Origin: Streptomyces sp. NBC_00459
Lineage (GTDB): Bacteria; Actinomycetota; Actinomycetes; Streptomycetales; Streptomycetaceae
Assembly: GCF_036013955.1 (NCBI RefSeq)
Contig: NZ_CP107903.1
Span: 8,556,001-8,620,000, forward strand
Length of the DNA stretch: 64,000 nt
Direction of reading: 5' to 3'
Part shown: positions 1-8,622 of the stretch, piece after piece
Layout: each line of letters opens with the position of its first letter
How positions within the stretch are numbered: position 1 is the stretch's first letter
The notes under the pieces: generated by a model
The model's input: the letters and a program-made list of their open reading frames with translations, nothing else
The model's database searches: none
What the model was told of the DNA's origin: nothing
Made by a program: the position numbers and the translations under genes

Positions 1-317
1 GGAGTTCCGACCGGCCGGTGGCGGACGGGTCGCCGCTGCGGGCCGTCCAGTTCATGGTCGAACGGGCTTCGCTGTCAGGGCAGTTGATCGGGCCGGACGA
101 AGGCATCACCGTCGACGAGGCGCTGCGCGCGTACACCGTCGACGGCGCCTACGCCTGCCACTGGGAGGACAGCGCGGGCAGCGTCACGCCCGGCAAACGG
201 GCCGATCTGGTCGTACTGGGAGACGACCCCCGAAGCGTCGACAGTTCACGCATCGGGGACATCGAGGTCGTGGCGACACTCGTCGACGGCCGGGAGAACG
301 AGGAGGGAACGCTGTGA
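1..317 (+). CDS. C-terminal end of an amidohydrolase (partial)
   Basis: The gene enters from the left edge; only about the last 105 codons are present, with a TGA at 315-317. The visible protein carries the pattern typical of the end of Amidohydro_3 (YtcJ-like) metal-dependent hydrolases: a helix with TVDEALRAYTVDGAYA, then GSVTPGKRADLVVLGDDP, in which the protein returns to the beta-sandwich domain, and a final strand with VVATLVDGR. The metal ligands lie upstream of the window, so the substrate cannot be judged. The next gene starts inside its stop codon (GTGA), so the two are probably translated together. Family assignment is fairly secure; specificity is unknown. Confidence 0.8.
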   Translation, partial: SSDRPVADGSPLRAVQFMVERASLSGQLIGPDEGITVDEALRAYTVDGAYACHWEDSAGSVTPGKRADLVVLGDDPRSVDSSRIGDIEVVATLVDGRENEEGTL

Positions 318-550
318 GCGCTCCGACGACGGACGTCATCGGCGAGTACACCCAGCTGTGGCAGGACTCGCCCCACGCACCCCGGTGGGTGCTCTGGGAC
401 ACCGCCGGGGACGTCCTGGTGTTCGACCGTGACGTCAACTGCCCCTTCTACATCGACGACGAGGCGATCCGGCGCGAGGTGCTGCGCCGGATGCGCGCGG
501 CGGGCGTACCGGAGAGCGCGGAGTACCCGGGACGCCCCTGTTCCCGATGA
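314..550 (+). CDS. small uncharacterised protein coupled to the amidohydrolase
   Basis: A 78-residue protein starting at GTG 314, overlapping the amidohydrolase stop by four bases. It has no signal peptide, membrane segment or recognisable motif. It is rich in aromatic and acidic residues (LWQDSPHAPRWVLWDT, then DVNCPFYIDDEAIRREVLRRM with a likely terminal helix). The tight overlap suggests a common function with the hydrolase. I do not recognise the family. It ends about 50 bases before the convergent GntR gene. Confidence 0.6.
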   Translation: MSAPTTDVIGEYTQLWQDSPHAPRWVLWDTAGDVLVFDRDVNCPFYIDDEAIRREVLRRMRAAGVPESAEYPGRPCSR

Positions 551-596
551 CCGTACGAATGACGGGGGCGGGAACAGGGACGGTGACTGGGACCGC

Positions 597-1382
597 TCAC
601 GGGCGCATCAGCAGCTGGAAGTCGAAGGCGTACCGCGACGCCCGGTAGATGTGCGTGCCGAACTCCACGGCCCGTCCGGTGTCGTCGTACGCCGTGCGCT
701 GCATGGTGAGCATGGCGGCACCCTCCGGCTCCTCCAGGCGTCTGGCCTCCGCCGCCGTGGCCGAGCGGGCGCCGACGGTCTGGCGGGCGCTGTGCAGGGT
801 GATGCCCGCGGTGCGCATCATCCGGTACAGGCCCGTCGACTCCAGCCGGGCGGCGTCGAGTTCGAGGAGTCCCGAGGGCAGATAGTTGCAGAGGAACGCC
901 ACCGGCTCGCCGTGCGTGCAGCGCAGCCGCTCCAGCACGACGACCTCGCTGCCCTCCTTCACCCCGAGGGCCGCGGCGACCTCGGCGGACGCCGGCTGCC
1001 GCTCGTTGCGCAGGACCTGGGTGGTGGGCCCCTGTCCGGCCGTCTCCAGGTCGTCGTACAGACTGCTCAGTTCGAGCGGGCGCTTGACCTGGCTGTGCAC
1101 CACCTGCGTACCGACGCCCCGGCGGCGAACCAGCAGCCCCTTGTCCACCAGGGACTGGATCGCCTGGCGGACCGTGGGTCTGGACAGGCCCAGGCGGACC
1201 GACAGGTCGATCTCGTTGCCCAGGAGGTTGCCCGGTGCCAGGACCCCGTGTTCGATCGCCGCCTCCAGCTGCTGAGCGAGCTGGTAGTAGAGCGGGACCG
1301 GGCTGGAGCGGTCCAGCGTGAAGTCCAGGGTGTCGAGCGGGGAGCCGGACAGCCCACGAGTGCGGTCACCGGGTGTCGCCAC
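597..1382 (-). CDS. GntR/HutC-family transcriptional regulator (UTRA domain)
   Basis: A 261-residue repressor-type protein. An N-terminal winged helix-turn-helix spans about residues 28-95, with the recognition segment LSRPTVRQAIQSLVDKGLL near 66-84. A C-terminal UTRA ligand-binding domain follows from about 110 to 255. The GTG start at 1382 is chosen because GGGAGG lies seven bases upstream; longer in-frame extensions run antisense through iolD. It sits immediately downstream of iolB-iolD on the same strand, about 80 bases after the iolD stop, so it is a natural candidate for the inositol-operon regulator (IolR role). That link is positional; UTRA regulators respond to many sugars and metabolites. 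Confidence 0.88.
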   Translation of the reverse strand: MATPGDRTRGLSGSPLDTLDFTLDRSSPVPLYYQLAQQLEAAIEHGVLAPGNLLGNEIDLSVRLGLSRPTVRQAIQSLVDKGLLVRRRGVGTQVVHSQVKRPLELSSLYDDLETAGQGPTTQVLRNERQPASAEVAAALGVKEGSEVVVLERLRCTHGEPVAFLCNYLPSGLLELDAARLESTGLYRMMRTAGITLHSARQTVGARSATAAEARRLEEPEGAAMLTMQRTAYDDTGRAVEFGTHIYRASRYAFDFQLLMRP

Positions 1383-1461
1383 CGGGACACCTCCCTTCGG
1401 ATAATGACGGTGCGTCAGGAGCGGCTGAGGAGAACGAGGTCGACACCACCGTCCACCGGGG

Positions 1462-3339
1462 TCACAGGTGACGGCGGCGGTCGGCGACCTGGCGGTCGTA
1501 CTCCTCACGGGCCTGTACGGCGGACTCGCGGGTGGCGGTCTCGGCGACCGGTACGTCCCACCAGGCTTCCGCCGGGGGAGCGGTCGGCGTCGGATCGGTC
1601 TCCACGTACACGCAGGTCGGCCGGTCCGACGCGCGGGCCGTGGCCAGGGCCGTGCGCAGCTCGCCCACGGTCTTGGCGCGCAGGACGTCCATGCCGAGGC
1701 TGGCCGCGTTGGCCGCCAGGTCGACCGGCAGCGGGTCCCCGGTGAAGGTGCCGTCGGCGGCCCGGTAGCGGTAGGGGGTGCCGAAGCGCTCGCCACCGAC
1801 CGACTCGGAGAGGCCGCCGATCGAGGCGTACCCGTGGTTCTGGATGAGGACCAGGTTGACCGGCAGGCCCTCCTGGACGGCGGTGACGATCTCGGTCGGC
1901 ATCATCAGATAGGTGCCGTCGCCGACCAGCGACCAGACGGGTGTGTCCGGGGCGGCCTGCTGGACGCCGATCCCGGCCGGGATCTCGTAGCCCATGCAGG
2001 AGTAGCCGTACTCCAGGTGGTACTGGCGGGGGCTGCGGGCCCGCCAGAGCTTGTGCAGGTCACCGGGGAGCGAACCGGCCGCGTTGATGATCACGTCGTC
2101 GTCGCCGACGACCGAGTCGAGGGCGCCCAGCACCTGGGTCTGGGTGGGCACGGCGGTCTCGTCGGCAGCGGTGAAAGCGGCGTCGACAACCTGCTCCCAG
2201 CGATCCTTGCCGACACCGTACTCGGCCTCGTAAGCCGAGTTCACACGGTGACCGGACAACGCCTCGGTCAACACCGTGAGGCCCGCGCGGGCGTCGCAGA
2301 CGAGTGTCCGCGCCGCCAGCTTGTGGGCGTCGAACGCGGCGATGTTGAGGTTGAGGAACCGCACGTCGGGGTTCTGGAACAGCGTGTTCGAGGCGGTCGT
2401 GAAGTCCGTGTAGCGGGTACCGACGCCGATGATCAGGTCGGCTGTGCGGGCCAGGTCGTCGCTGACGGCCGTGCCGGTGTGGCCGATGCCGCCCAGGTCG
2501 GCGGGGTGGTCGTAGCGCAGGGAGCCCTTGCCGGCCTGTGTGGAGGCCACGGGGATGCCGGTGGCGTCCACCAGGGCCTTCAGCGCCTCCTCGGCCTGAC
2601 TGTGGTGGATCCCGCCGCCCGCGACGATCAGCGGGCGCTCGGCGGCACGGACGGCCGCTACGGCCTCGGCCAGCTCGTACGGGTCGGGCGCGGGACGCCG
2701 GACGTGCCAGACGCGCTCGGCGAAGAACTCCTCCGGCCAGTCGTACGCCTCCGCCTGCACGTCCTGCGGCAGGGAGAGGGTGACGGCACCCGTCTCCACC
2801 GGGTCGGTGAGGACACGTACGGCGTTCAGCGCGGACGGGATGAGCGCCTCGGGGCGGGTCACCCGGTCGAAGTAGCGCGAGACCGGGCGCAGCGTGTCGT
2901 TGACGGACAGGTCGGCCTCGACGGGGTGCTCCAGCTGCTGGAGCAGCGGGTCCGCGGTGCGCGTCGCGAAGTAGTCGCCGGGGAGCAGCAGCACCGGGAG
3001 GCGGTTGATCGTCGCGAGGGCGGCGCCGGTGACGAGGTTGGTGGCGCCCGGGCCGATGGACGTGGTGACGGCCTGGGCCGAGAGCCGGTTCAGCTGGCGG
3101 GCGTAACCGACGGCCGCGTGGACCATCGACTGTTCGTTGCGGCCCTGGTGGAACGGCATCGCGTCCTCACCGGCCTCCAGGAGCGCCTGACCGAGGCCCG
3201 CCACATTGCCGTGGCCGAAAATGCCCCACGTGCCGGAGATCAGCCGGTGGCGTACGCCGTCGCGCTCGGTGTACTGGACGGACAGGAACCGCACCAGCGC
3301 CTGGGCGACGGTCAGACGGCGGGTAGGGGTGGTGCTCAT
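1462..3339 (-). CDS. iolD: IolD, 3D-(3,5/4)-trihydroxycyclohexane-1,2-dione hydrolase
   Basis: A 625-residue thiamine-diphosphate enzyme that hydrolyses the ring of trihydroxycyclohexane-1,2-dione to 5-deoxy-glucuronate in myo-inositol catabolism. The N-terminal pyrimidine-binding domain shows FGHGNVAG (41-48) and the conserved glutamate in GRNEQ (Glu69). The C-terminal domain has the diphosphate-binding GDG motif followed by the expected asparagine (GDGTYLMMP ... QNHG). The length matches the IolD family. Its ATG overlaps the iolB stop by one base (TGATG), so the two are translationally coupled. The end is followed by the GntR gene on the same strand. Confidence 0.95.
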   Translation of the reverse strand: MSTTPTRRLTVAQALVRFLSVQYTERDGVRHRLISGTWGIFGHGNVAGLGQALLEAGEDAMPFHQGRNEQSMVHAAVGYARQLNRLSAQAVTTSIGPGATNLVTGAALATINRLPVLLLPGDYFATRTADPLLQQLEHPVEADLSVNDTLRPVSRYFDRVTRPEALIPSALNAVRVLTDPVETGAVTLSLPQDVQAEAYDWPEEFFAERVWHVRRPAPDPYELAEAVAAVRAAERPLIVAGGGIHHSQAEEALKALVDATGIPVASTQAGKGSLRYDHPADLGGIGHTGTAVSDDLARTADLIIGVGTRYTDFTTASNTLFQNPDVRFLNLNIAAFDAHKLAARTLVCDARAGLTVLTEALSGHRVNSAYEAEYGVGKDRWEQVVDAAFTAADETAVPTQTQVLGALDSVVGDDDVIINAAGSLPGDLHKLWRARSPRQYHLEYGYSCMGYEIPAGIGVQQAAPDTPVWSLVGDGTYLMMPTEIVTAVQEGLPVNLVLIQNHGYASIGGLSESVGGERFGTPYRYRAADGTFTGDPLPVDLAANAASLGMDVLRAKTVGELRTALATARASDRPTCVYVETDPTPTAPPAEAWWDVPVAETATRESAVQAREEYDRQVADRRRHL

Positions 3340-4235
3340 CAGGACTTCTCCGGGGCCGTGTAGAGGGGCAGACGGGGGTCGACGGGCTGCTCGGGCCAGG
3401 TGGAGCGGACCCAGGCGTGATCGGGGTGGTCGCAGATCAGCCAGGCACGGTCGGCCTCGGGGCCCGCCATGACGTTGAGGTAGTACATGTGGTGGCCCGG
3501 TACGGCCATGGAGGGGCCGTGCCAGCCGTCGGGGATGAGGACGACGTCGCCGCCGCGCACCTCGGCCAGCACATCCGTGTTCCGGCCCTGGCCGGACGGG
3601 GACACCCGCTGGTAGCCGAGGCCGGGCGTGCCCTCGTGGTCGGCGAACTCGAAGTAGTAGATCTCCTCGAGGACGGACTCCTCGCCGGGCCGGTGCTCGT
3701 CGTGCTTGTGCGGCGGGAAGGACGACCAGTTCCCGCCGGGGGTGATCACCTCGACGGCGATCAGCTTGTCGCACTCGAAGACGCCGGCCGCGCCGAAGTT
3801 GTTGACCTGCCGGGAGGAGTTCCCGGTGCCGCGCAGTTCCACCGGGACGGAGGAGGCGGGCCCGTAGCGGGCGGGCAGCCGCCGGGTGCAGCGCGCGCCG
3901 GTGAGCGCGAAGCGCCCGCCCGTGGCGGAGGTGATGGTCGTACGGGCGTCACGGGGCATGTACACGAAGTCGCTGACACCGCTGAACACGCTGTCGCGGC
4001 CGTGCACCTCGAAGCTGGAGTGGCCGAAATCGTCCGTCGTGTCGACCGTGCAGGCGCCGTTGAGGGACAGCGCGATCCACTCGCTGTCGCCGGTCGAGAA
4101 GGCGTGCGAGCCACCCGGGGGCAGCTCCAGCACCCGAAGGCTGGAGTAGCCCCAGCCGGCCTTCTCGGGGTTGACGTCGACGACGTACGGGCCGCCGAGA
4201 GCCTTGCCGGCCGGGAGGTGGTAGGCGGTGGTCAT
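3339..4235 (-). CDS. iolB: IolB, 5-deoxy-glucuronate isomerase
   Basis: A 298-residue bicupin that converts 5-deoxy-glucuronate to 5-dehydro-2-deoxy-gluconate, the step after IolD. Cupin metal-binding signatures are visible as SSFPPHKHDEHRPGEES with a later EEIYYFEF and a second His-containing strand (IPDGWHGPS). The ATG at 4235 has AGGAG about eight bases upstream. It is coupled to iolD by a one-base overlap. The 70 bases between it and the upstream aldolase gene hold a striking 27-base tandem repeat, recorded separately. Confidence 0.95.
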   Translation of the reverse strand: MTTAYHLPAGKALGGPYVVDVNPEKAGWGYSSLRVLELPPGGSHAFSTGDSEWIALSLNGACTVDTTDDFGHSSFEVHGRDSVFSGVSDFVYMPRDARTTITSATGGRFALTGARCTRRLPARYGPASSVPVELRGTGNSSRQVNNFGAAGVFECDKLIAVEVITPGGNWSSFPPHKHDEHRPGEESVLEEIYYFEFADHEGTPGLGYQRVSPSGQGRNTDVLAEVRGGDVVLIPDGWHGPSMAVPGHHMYYLNVMAGPEADRAWLICDHPDHAWVRSTWPEQPVDPRLPLYTAPEKS

Positions 4236-4249
4236 GATCTGTCACTCCT

Positions 4250-4316
4250 GTTCACAGCGGGTCCTGTGTTGACCCGGTTCACGGCCGTACCCTGATTGTC
4301 TCGGTTCACAGCAGTC
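4250..4316. repeat. three tandem 27-bp imperfect repeats between aldolase gene and iolB
   Basis: GTTCACAGC (4250), GTTCACGGC (4277) and GTTCACAGC (4304) recur with an exact 27-base period; intervening bases are partly conserved. The last copy contains the stop codon of the aldolase gene. On the coding strand the repeats read in one frame as TAVNR-like peptides, so they look like reiterations of the gene's 3' end. They could equally be a regulator or RNA-structure site ahead of iolB. Confidence 0.7.
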
Positions 4317-5193
4317 CCACCGCCGTGTCCACCGCTGCCTCCACACTGCCCGAAGACGGGTAGAGCAGCGACCGGCCCACGACCAGCCCCTGCACGGTCG
4401 GCAGCCGCAGCGCCTTGCGCCAGCGCTCGTAGGCGCCGTCCTGTTCCTCGGGGGAACCGCCGACCTCGCCCCCCAGCAGCACGGCGGGCAGCGTCGACGT
4501 CTCCAGCACCTCGGCCATGTCGTCCGGGTCGTCGGTGACGGGGAGTTTCAGCCAGGTGTACGCGGAGGTGCCGCCCAGTCCCGACGCTATGGCGATCGAG
4601 CGGGTGACCGCCTCGGCGGACAGGTCGCTGAGCACCCGGCCGTCGACCCGGCGCGAGATGGACGGCTCGACGAACAACGGCAGTTGGCGCGCCGCCATCT
4701 CGTCCACGGCCCGGGCTGTGGACTCCAGGGTGGTGAGCGATCCCGGGTCGTCGTAGTTGATGCGCAGCAGCAGCTTGCCCGCGTCGAAGCGCAGCCGGGC
4801 GATGTCCTGGGCGCGGTGGCCGGTGAACCGGTCGTCCATCTCGAAGACCGCGCCGGCCAGCCCGCCGCGGTTCATCGACCCCATGACGACCTTGTCGTCG
4901 AGCACGCCGAGCAGCAGCAGGTCGTCCAGGATGTCGGCGGTGGCCAGCACCCCGTCCACACCGGGCCGCGACAGTGCCACGCACAGGCGTTCCAGCAGGT
5001 CGGCGCGGTCGGCCATGGCGAGGGGACGGTCGCCGACGCCCAGGGCGCCGCGCGCCGGATGGTCGGCGGCCACGATCATGAGCCGCCCGCTGTCGCCGAT
5101 CAGCGGCCTCCGGACCCGGCGGGCGGCGGCCTCCGCTACGGCCTCCGGGTGCCGGGCCCTGACCTTGGCGAGGTCGGCGACGCTGATGGTCAA
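4306..5193 (-). CDS. Cgl0159-type (beta/alpha)8 aldolase of the inositol operon
   Basis: A 295-residue class I aldolase-like TIM-barrel protein of the family named after Cgl0159 of the Corynebacterium glutamicum inositol cluster, often annotated as deoxyribose-phosphate aldolase. Features include an early AADHPARGALGVG loop, DGVLATADILDDLLLL, LLLRINYDDPGS and a late lysine in YTWLKLPV that may be the Schiff-base residue. In this operon it probably does the job of IolJ, cleaving 2-deoxy-5-keto-D-gluconate 6-phosphate, but that is inferred from position. The start is a TTG at 5193 with GGAG five bases upstream. It lies 70 bases after iolC and 70 bases before iolB. Confidence 0.85.
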   Translation of the reverse strand: MTISVADLAKVRARHPEAVAEAAARRVRRPLIGDSGRLMIVAADHPARGALGVGDRPLAMADRADLLERLCVALSRPGVDGVLATADILDDLLLLGVLDDKVVMGSMNRGGLAGAVFEMDDRFTGHRAQDIARLRFDAGKLLLRINYDDPGSLTTLESTARAVDEMAARQLPLFVEPSISRRVDGRVLSDLSAEAVTRSIAIASGLGGTSAYTWLKLPVTDDPDDMAEVLETSTLPAVLLGGEVGGSPEEQDGAYERWRKALRLPTVQGLVVGRSLLYPSSGSVEAAVDTAVGLL

Positions 5194-5263
5194 AGCGTGC
5201 TCCGTTCAGGGGTGCGGGGCGCCCGTTCGGGTGCCCCCGGGCTCGCAGCGGTCCGGCCTTCGC

Positions 5264-6244
5264 TCATCGGGGCGATCCGCTCGCGAGGAGGCCGTCGACC
5301 TCGGACCCGGTCGGCATCGCGGAAGAGCAGGCGAGACGGGAGGCGACGAGGGCGCCGGCCGCGTTGGCGTACCGCATGGTCCGCTCCAACTCCCAGCCGG
5401 ACAGCAGCCCGTGGCACAGGGCGCCGCCGAACGCGTCGCCCGCGCCGAGGCCGTTGACCACGTCGACGGGGACCGGCGGGACCTCGGCGGTGGCGCCGTC
5501 GCGGTGCACCGCCAGCACCCCCTCGGGGCCCTGCTTGACGACGGCCAGCTCGACCCCTGCGGCCAGCAACGCCTCGGCACAGGCGCGCGGTTCGCGAACG
5601 CCGGTGGCGACCTCGCACTCGTCGAGATTGCCCACCGCGACGGTCGCGTGGCGCAGGGCCTCGGCGTAGTACGGGCGGGCGTCCTCCGGGTTCCTCCAGG
5701 CTGTGTCACCCCAGAGCGCGGGACGCCAGTCCAGGTCGAAGACCGTGATGTCCGCCCGGTCGCGGGCCTTGAGAGCGGCGAGTGTGGCCGAGCGGCTCGG
5801 TTCCTCGCTCAGACCGGTGCCGGTGATCCAGAAGACGCGGGCGGCCCGGATGCCGAAGAAATCCAGGTCATCGGTGCGTATCTGCAGGTCGGGGGCGGTG
5901 GGTCGGCGGTAGAAGTACAGCGGGAAGTCGTCCGGCGGGAAGAGCTCGCAGAACGTGACCGGAGTCGGCAGACCGTCGACCGGTGTGACCCAGCGGTCGT
6001 CGACCCCGAACTCCCTCAGCGCCTGGTGCAGATAGTCGCCGAAGGCATCCGCGCCGGTACGGGTGACGACGGCCGAGGAACGACCCAGACGGGCCGCCGC
6101 GACCGCGACGTTGGCGGCGGACCCACCGAGAAATTTTCCGAACGTCTGCACTAGGGTCAGCGGTGCGCCGGACTGCAGCGGATAAAGATCAACTCCGATG
6201 CGGCCCATGGTGACCAGGTCGAAGGGCGGGGCTGACTCGGTCAT
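5264..6244 (-). CDS. iolC: IolC, 5-dehydro-2-deoxygluconokinase
   Basis: A 326-residue PfkB/ribokinase-family kinase that phosphorylates 5-dehydro-2-deoxy-D-gluconate. The N-terminal PfkB signature GGSAANVAVAAARLG (about 39-53) and the C-terminal ATP/anion-hole motif NGLGAGDAFGGALCHG with the catalytic aspartate are both present. The ATG at 6244 has AAGGAG eight bases upstream; an in-frame extension to 6448 would run through the divergent promoter region and is not supported. It is the first gene of the leftward iol operon, transcribed from the 6245-6528 region shared with the ABC transporter genes. Confidence 0.94.
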   Translation of the reverse strand: MTESAPPFDLVTMGRIGVDLYPLQSGAPLTLVQTFGKFLGGSAANVAVAAARLGRSSAVVTRTGADAFGDYLHQALREFGVDDRWVTPVDGLPTPVTFCELFPPDDFPLYFYRRPTAPDLQIRTDDLDFFGIRAARVFWITGTGLSEEPSRSATLAALKARDRADITVFDLDWRPALWGDTAWRNPEDARPYYAEALRHATVAVGNLDECEVATGVREPRACAEALLAAGVELAVVKQGPEGVLAVHRDGATAEVPPVPVDVVNGLGAGDAFGGALCHGLLSGWELERTMRYANAAGALVASRLACSSAMPTGSEVDGLLASGSPR

Positions 6245-6528
6245 GCGATGCTCCTTCGAGCTGCGGAGGATGCGGGTCCCGAGGGGCCTGTCGTCCTCCC
6301 AGGTGTAGGACTCGGAGGGTGACGCTGTCAAGGGTTTGTTCTTACATTCTGACCTGCTAGTGAAATGATGTCTTAACAAAGTATTGACAGCGGACAGTTC
6401 CAAGGATTTGGATTCGGTCCCAAGTGGACTGCCGTGTTCGCGGCACACGGCCCGGACCTCCGGGACCCGGGCCCGGGATCGCTAAGATCCCCACCCTCTC
6501 CCCGGTCGCACAGTGAGGTGCAGGAAAG
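6245..6528. promoter_or_regulatory. divergent promoter region between iolC and the sugar ABC transporter
   Basis: About 280 bases without a gene and locally A/T-richer than the surroundings. On the plus strand TTGACA (6384-6389) is followed 18 bases later by TTGGAT (6408-6413), a plausible housekeeping promoter. On the minus strand TTGACA (complement of 6326-6331) precedes a CTACAC about 17 bases on, directed at iolC. The segment between the two -35 boxes (TTACATTCTGACC to TCTTAACAAAGTA) is the likely operator zone. Assignments are by eye only. Confidence 0.5.
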
Positions 6529-7542
6529 ATGGACCGCTCTTCTCGCTCCCGCAGAATCGCCCCCGTTGTTGCCGCTGCCGCGGCAGCGGCCTTGGTCCTC
6601 GCGGGCTGCTCCAGCAGTTCCGGCGGCAAAAAGTCCGAGGACGGCGGTGCCGACGCTTCGGCGGGCAAGGCCACCACCCCTCGGATGACCGTCGCACTGG
6701 TCACCCACCAGGCGCCCGGTGACACCTTCTGGGACATCGTCCGCAAGGGTGCCCAGGCCGCCGCGGACAAGGACAACATCAAGCTCGTCTACTCGGCCGA
6801 CCCGAACGCGGGCAACCAGGCCAACCTCGTCGAGAACGCGATCGCCCAGAAGGTCGACGGCATCGCCATCACACTGGCCAAGCCCGACGCCATGAAGGAC
6901 GCCGTGGCCAAGGCGACGGCCGCCGGTATCCCTGTCGTCGGCCTCAACTCGGGCCTGAGCGACTGGAAGAGGCTGGGTCTCCAGCAGTTCTTCGGTCAGG
7001 ACGAGTCCGTCGCTGGCGAGGCGTTCGGCAAGAAGCTGAACGAACTCGGCTCCAAGAAGGCCGTCTGTGTGATCCAGGAGCAGGGCAACGTCGGCCTCAC
7101 CCAGCGCTGTGACGGTGTGAAGAAGACGTTCACCGGCACGCTGGAGACTCTCAACGTCAACGGCACCGACATGCCGTCCGTGAAGTCGACGATCACCGCG
7201 AAGCTCAACCAGGACAAGGCGATCGACTACGTGGTCGCGCTCGGCGCCAGCTACGCGCTGACCGCGGTGCAGTCGGTGAGCGACGCCGGCAGCAAGGCCA
7301 AGGTCGCGACCTTCGACCTCAACAAGGAGATGACCGACGCCATCACGAAGGGTGACATCCAGTTCGCGGTGGACCAGCAGCCCTACCTCCAGGGCTACTT
7401 GGCCGTCGACTCGATGTGGCTGTTCAAGAACAACGGCAACTACAGCGGTGGCGGTGAGCAGCCCGTGCTGACCGGTCCGGCGTTCGTCGACAAGTCCAAC
7501 GTCGAGAAGATCGCCGCGTTCGCCGCGAAGGGCACTCGGTGA
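6529..7542 (+). CDS. sugar/cyclitol ABC transporter substrate-binding lipoprotein
   Basis: A 337-residue periplasmic-binding-protein-like I family protein. The N-terminus is a lipoprotein signal: basic MDRSSRSRRI, an alanine-rich core and the lipobox LAGC with the modified cysteine at 27, then a Ser/Gly/Lys linker. The mature part has the RbsB/IbpA-like opening VALVTHQAPGDTFWDIVRKG, the NAIAQKVDGIAI strand and an FDLNKEMTDAI hinge region. AGGAAAG lies just upstream of the ATG. It is the first gene of a transporter operon opposite iolC, so a cyclitol ligand such as inositol is likely, though the sequence does not prove it. The permease start overlaps its stop. Confidence 0.9.
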   Translation: MDRSSRSRRIAPVVAAAAAAALVLAGCSSSSGGKKSEDGGADASAGKATTPRMTVALVTHQAPGDTFWDIVRKGAQAAADKDNIKLVYSADPNAGNQANLVENAIAQKVDGIAITLAKPDAMKDAVAKATAAGIPVVGLNSGLSDWKRLGLQQFFGQDESVAGEAFGKKLNELGSKKAVCVIQEQGNVGLTQRCDGVKKTFTGTLETLNVNGTDMPSVKSTITAKLNQDKAIDYVVALGASYALTAVQSVSDAGSKAKVATFDLNKEMTDAITKGDIQFAVDQQPYLQGYLAVDSMWLFKNNGNYSGGGEQPVLTGPAFVDKSNVEKIAAFAAKGTR

Positions 7543-8618
7543 TGTCGAGTCAGGCAACGGCACCGGCGGCGAGTTCTTCGCCGCCGGCTCCGCCGGCCAC
7601 TCAGAAGGACGGCCGCACCCGTCAGCGGTCGTTGGGGCGCCGGCTGCTGGGCCGCCCCGAGATCGGCGCTCTCATCGCGGCGATCCTCGTGTACGTGTTC
7701 TTCTTCGTGGCGGCGCCCTCCTTCCGGGAGACCAGCGCGCTGGCCACCGTGCTCTACCAGGCGTCCGTGATGGGCATCATGGCGTTGCCGGTGGCCCTGT
7801 TGATGATCGGCGGGGAGTTCGACCTGTCCGCCGGTGTCGCGGTCACCACCTCGGCGCTGACCGCCGCGATCCTCAGCTTCCAGCTGTCCATGAACGTGTG
7901 GACCGGCGTGTTCGTCGCGCTGATCGTGTCGCTGGCGGTGGGTGCGTTCAACGGCTGGCTGCTGATCAAGACTGGTTTGCCGAGCTTCCTGGTCACCCTG
8001 GCGTCCTTCCTGATCCTGCAGGGCGCCAACCTCGGCGTCACGAAGATCTTCACCGGGAACGTGGCGTCCGACTCGATCGCCGACATGGACGGCTTCGACC
8101 AGGCCAAGAAGGTCTTCGCCTCCGAGTTCACCATCGGCGACGTCAGCTTCAAGATCACCATCGTGTACTGGCTGGTGTTCGCCGCGATCGCCACCTGGAT
8201 CCTGCTGCGCACCAGGTTCGGCAACTGGATCTTCGCCGTCGGCGGCAGCCAGGACTCCGCCCGCGCGGTCGGCGTCCCGGTCAAGTTCACGAAGATCGCC
8301 CTGTTCATGGGCGTCGGCGCGGGCGCCTGGTTCGTCGGCATGCACCTGCTGTTCTCGTTCAACACCGTCCAGTCCGGCGAGGGCGTCGGCAACGAGTTCC
8401 TCTACATCATCGCCGCGGTCATCGGCGGCTGCCTGCTCACCGGCGGCTACGGCTCCGCGATCGGCCCCGTCATCGGCGCCTTCATCTTCGGCATGGTCTC
8501 CCAGGGCATCGTCTACGCCAACTGGAACCCGGACTGGTTCAAGGCGTTCCTCGGCGTGATGCTCCTGGTCGCCGCCCTCGTCAATCTGTGGGTCCGCCGC
8601 CAGGCGACCCGGAGGTGA
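7539..8618 (+). CDS. sugar ABC transporter permease (RbsC family)
   Basis: A 359-residue integral membrane protein of the BPD_transp_2 (RbsC/AraH) class with roughly eight to ten hydrophobic helices. Typical family segments are GIMALPVALLMIGGEFDLSAG, GAFNGWLLIKTGLPSFLVTLAS and VIGGCLLTGGYGSAIGPVIGA. The first 45 residues are cytoplasmic and polar. The start may be GTG 7539, overlapping the previous stop, or ATG 7542 immediately after; both keep coupling. Four bases separate it from the ATPase gene. Confidence 0.92.
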   Translation: MMSSQATAPAASSSPPAPPATQKDGRTRQRSLGRRLLGRPEIGALIAAILVYVFFFVAAPSFRETSALATVLYQASVMGIMALPVALLMIGGEFDLSAGVAVTTSALTAAILSFQLSMNVWTGVFVALIVSLAVGAFNGWLLIKTGLPSFLVTLASFLILQGANLGVTKIFTGNVASDSIADMDGFDQAKKVFASEFTIGDVSFKITIVYWLVFAAIATWILLRTRFGNWIFAVGGSQDSARAVGVPVKFTKIALFMGVGAGAWFVGMHLLFSFNTVQSGEGVGNEFLYIIAAVIGGCLLTGGYGSAIGPVIGAFIFGMVSQGIVYANWNPDWFKAFLGVMLLVAALVNLWVRRQATRR

Positions 8619-8622
8619 ACGC

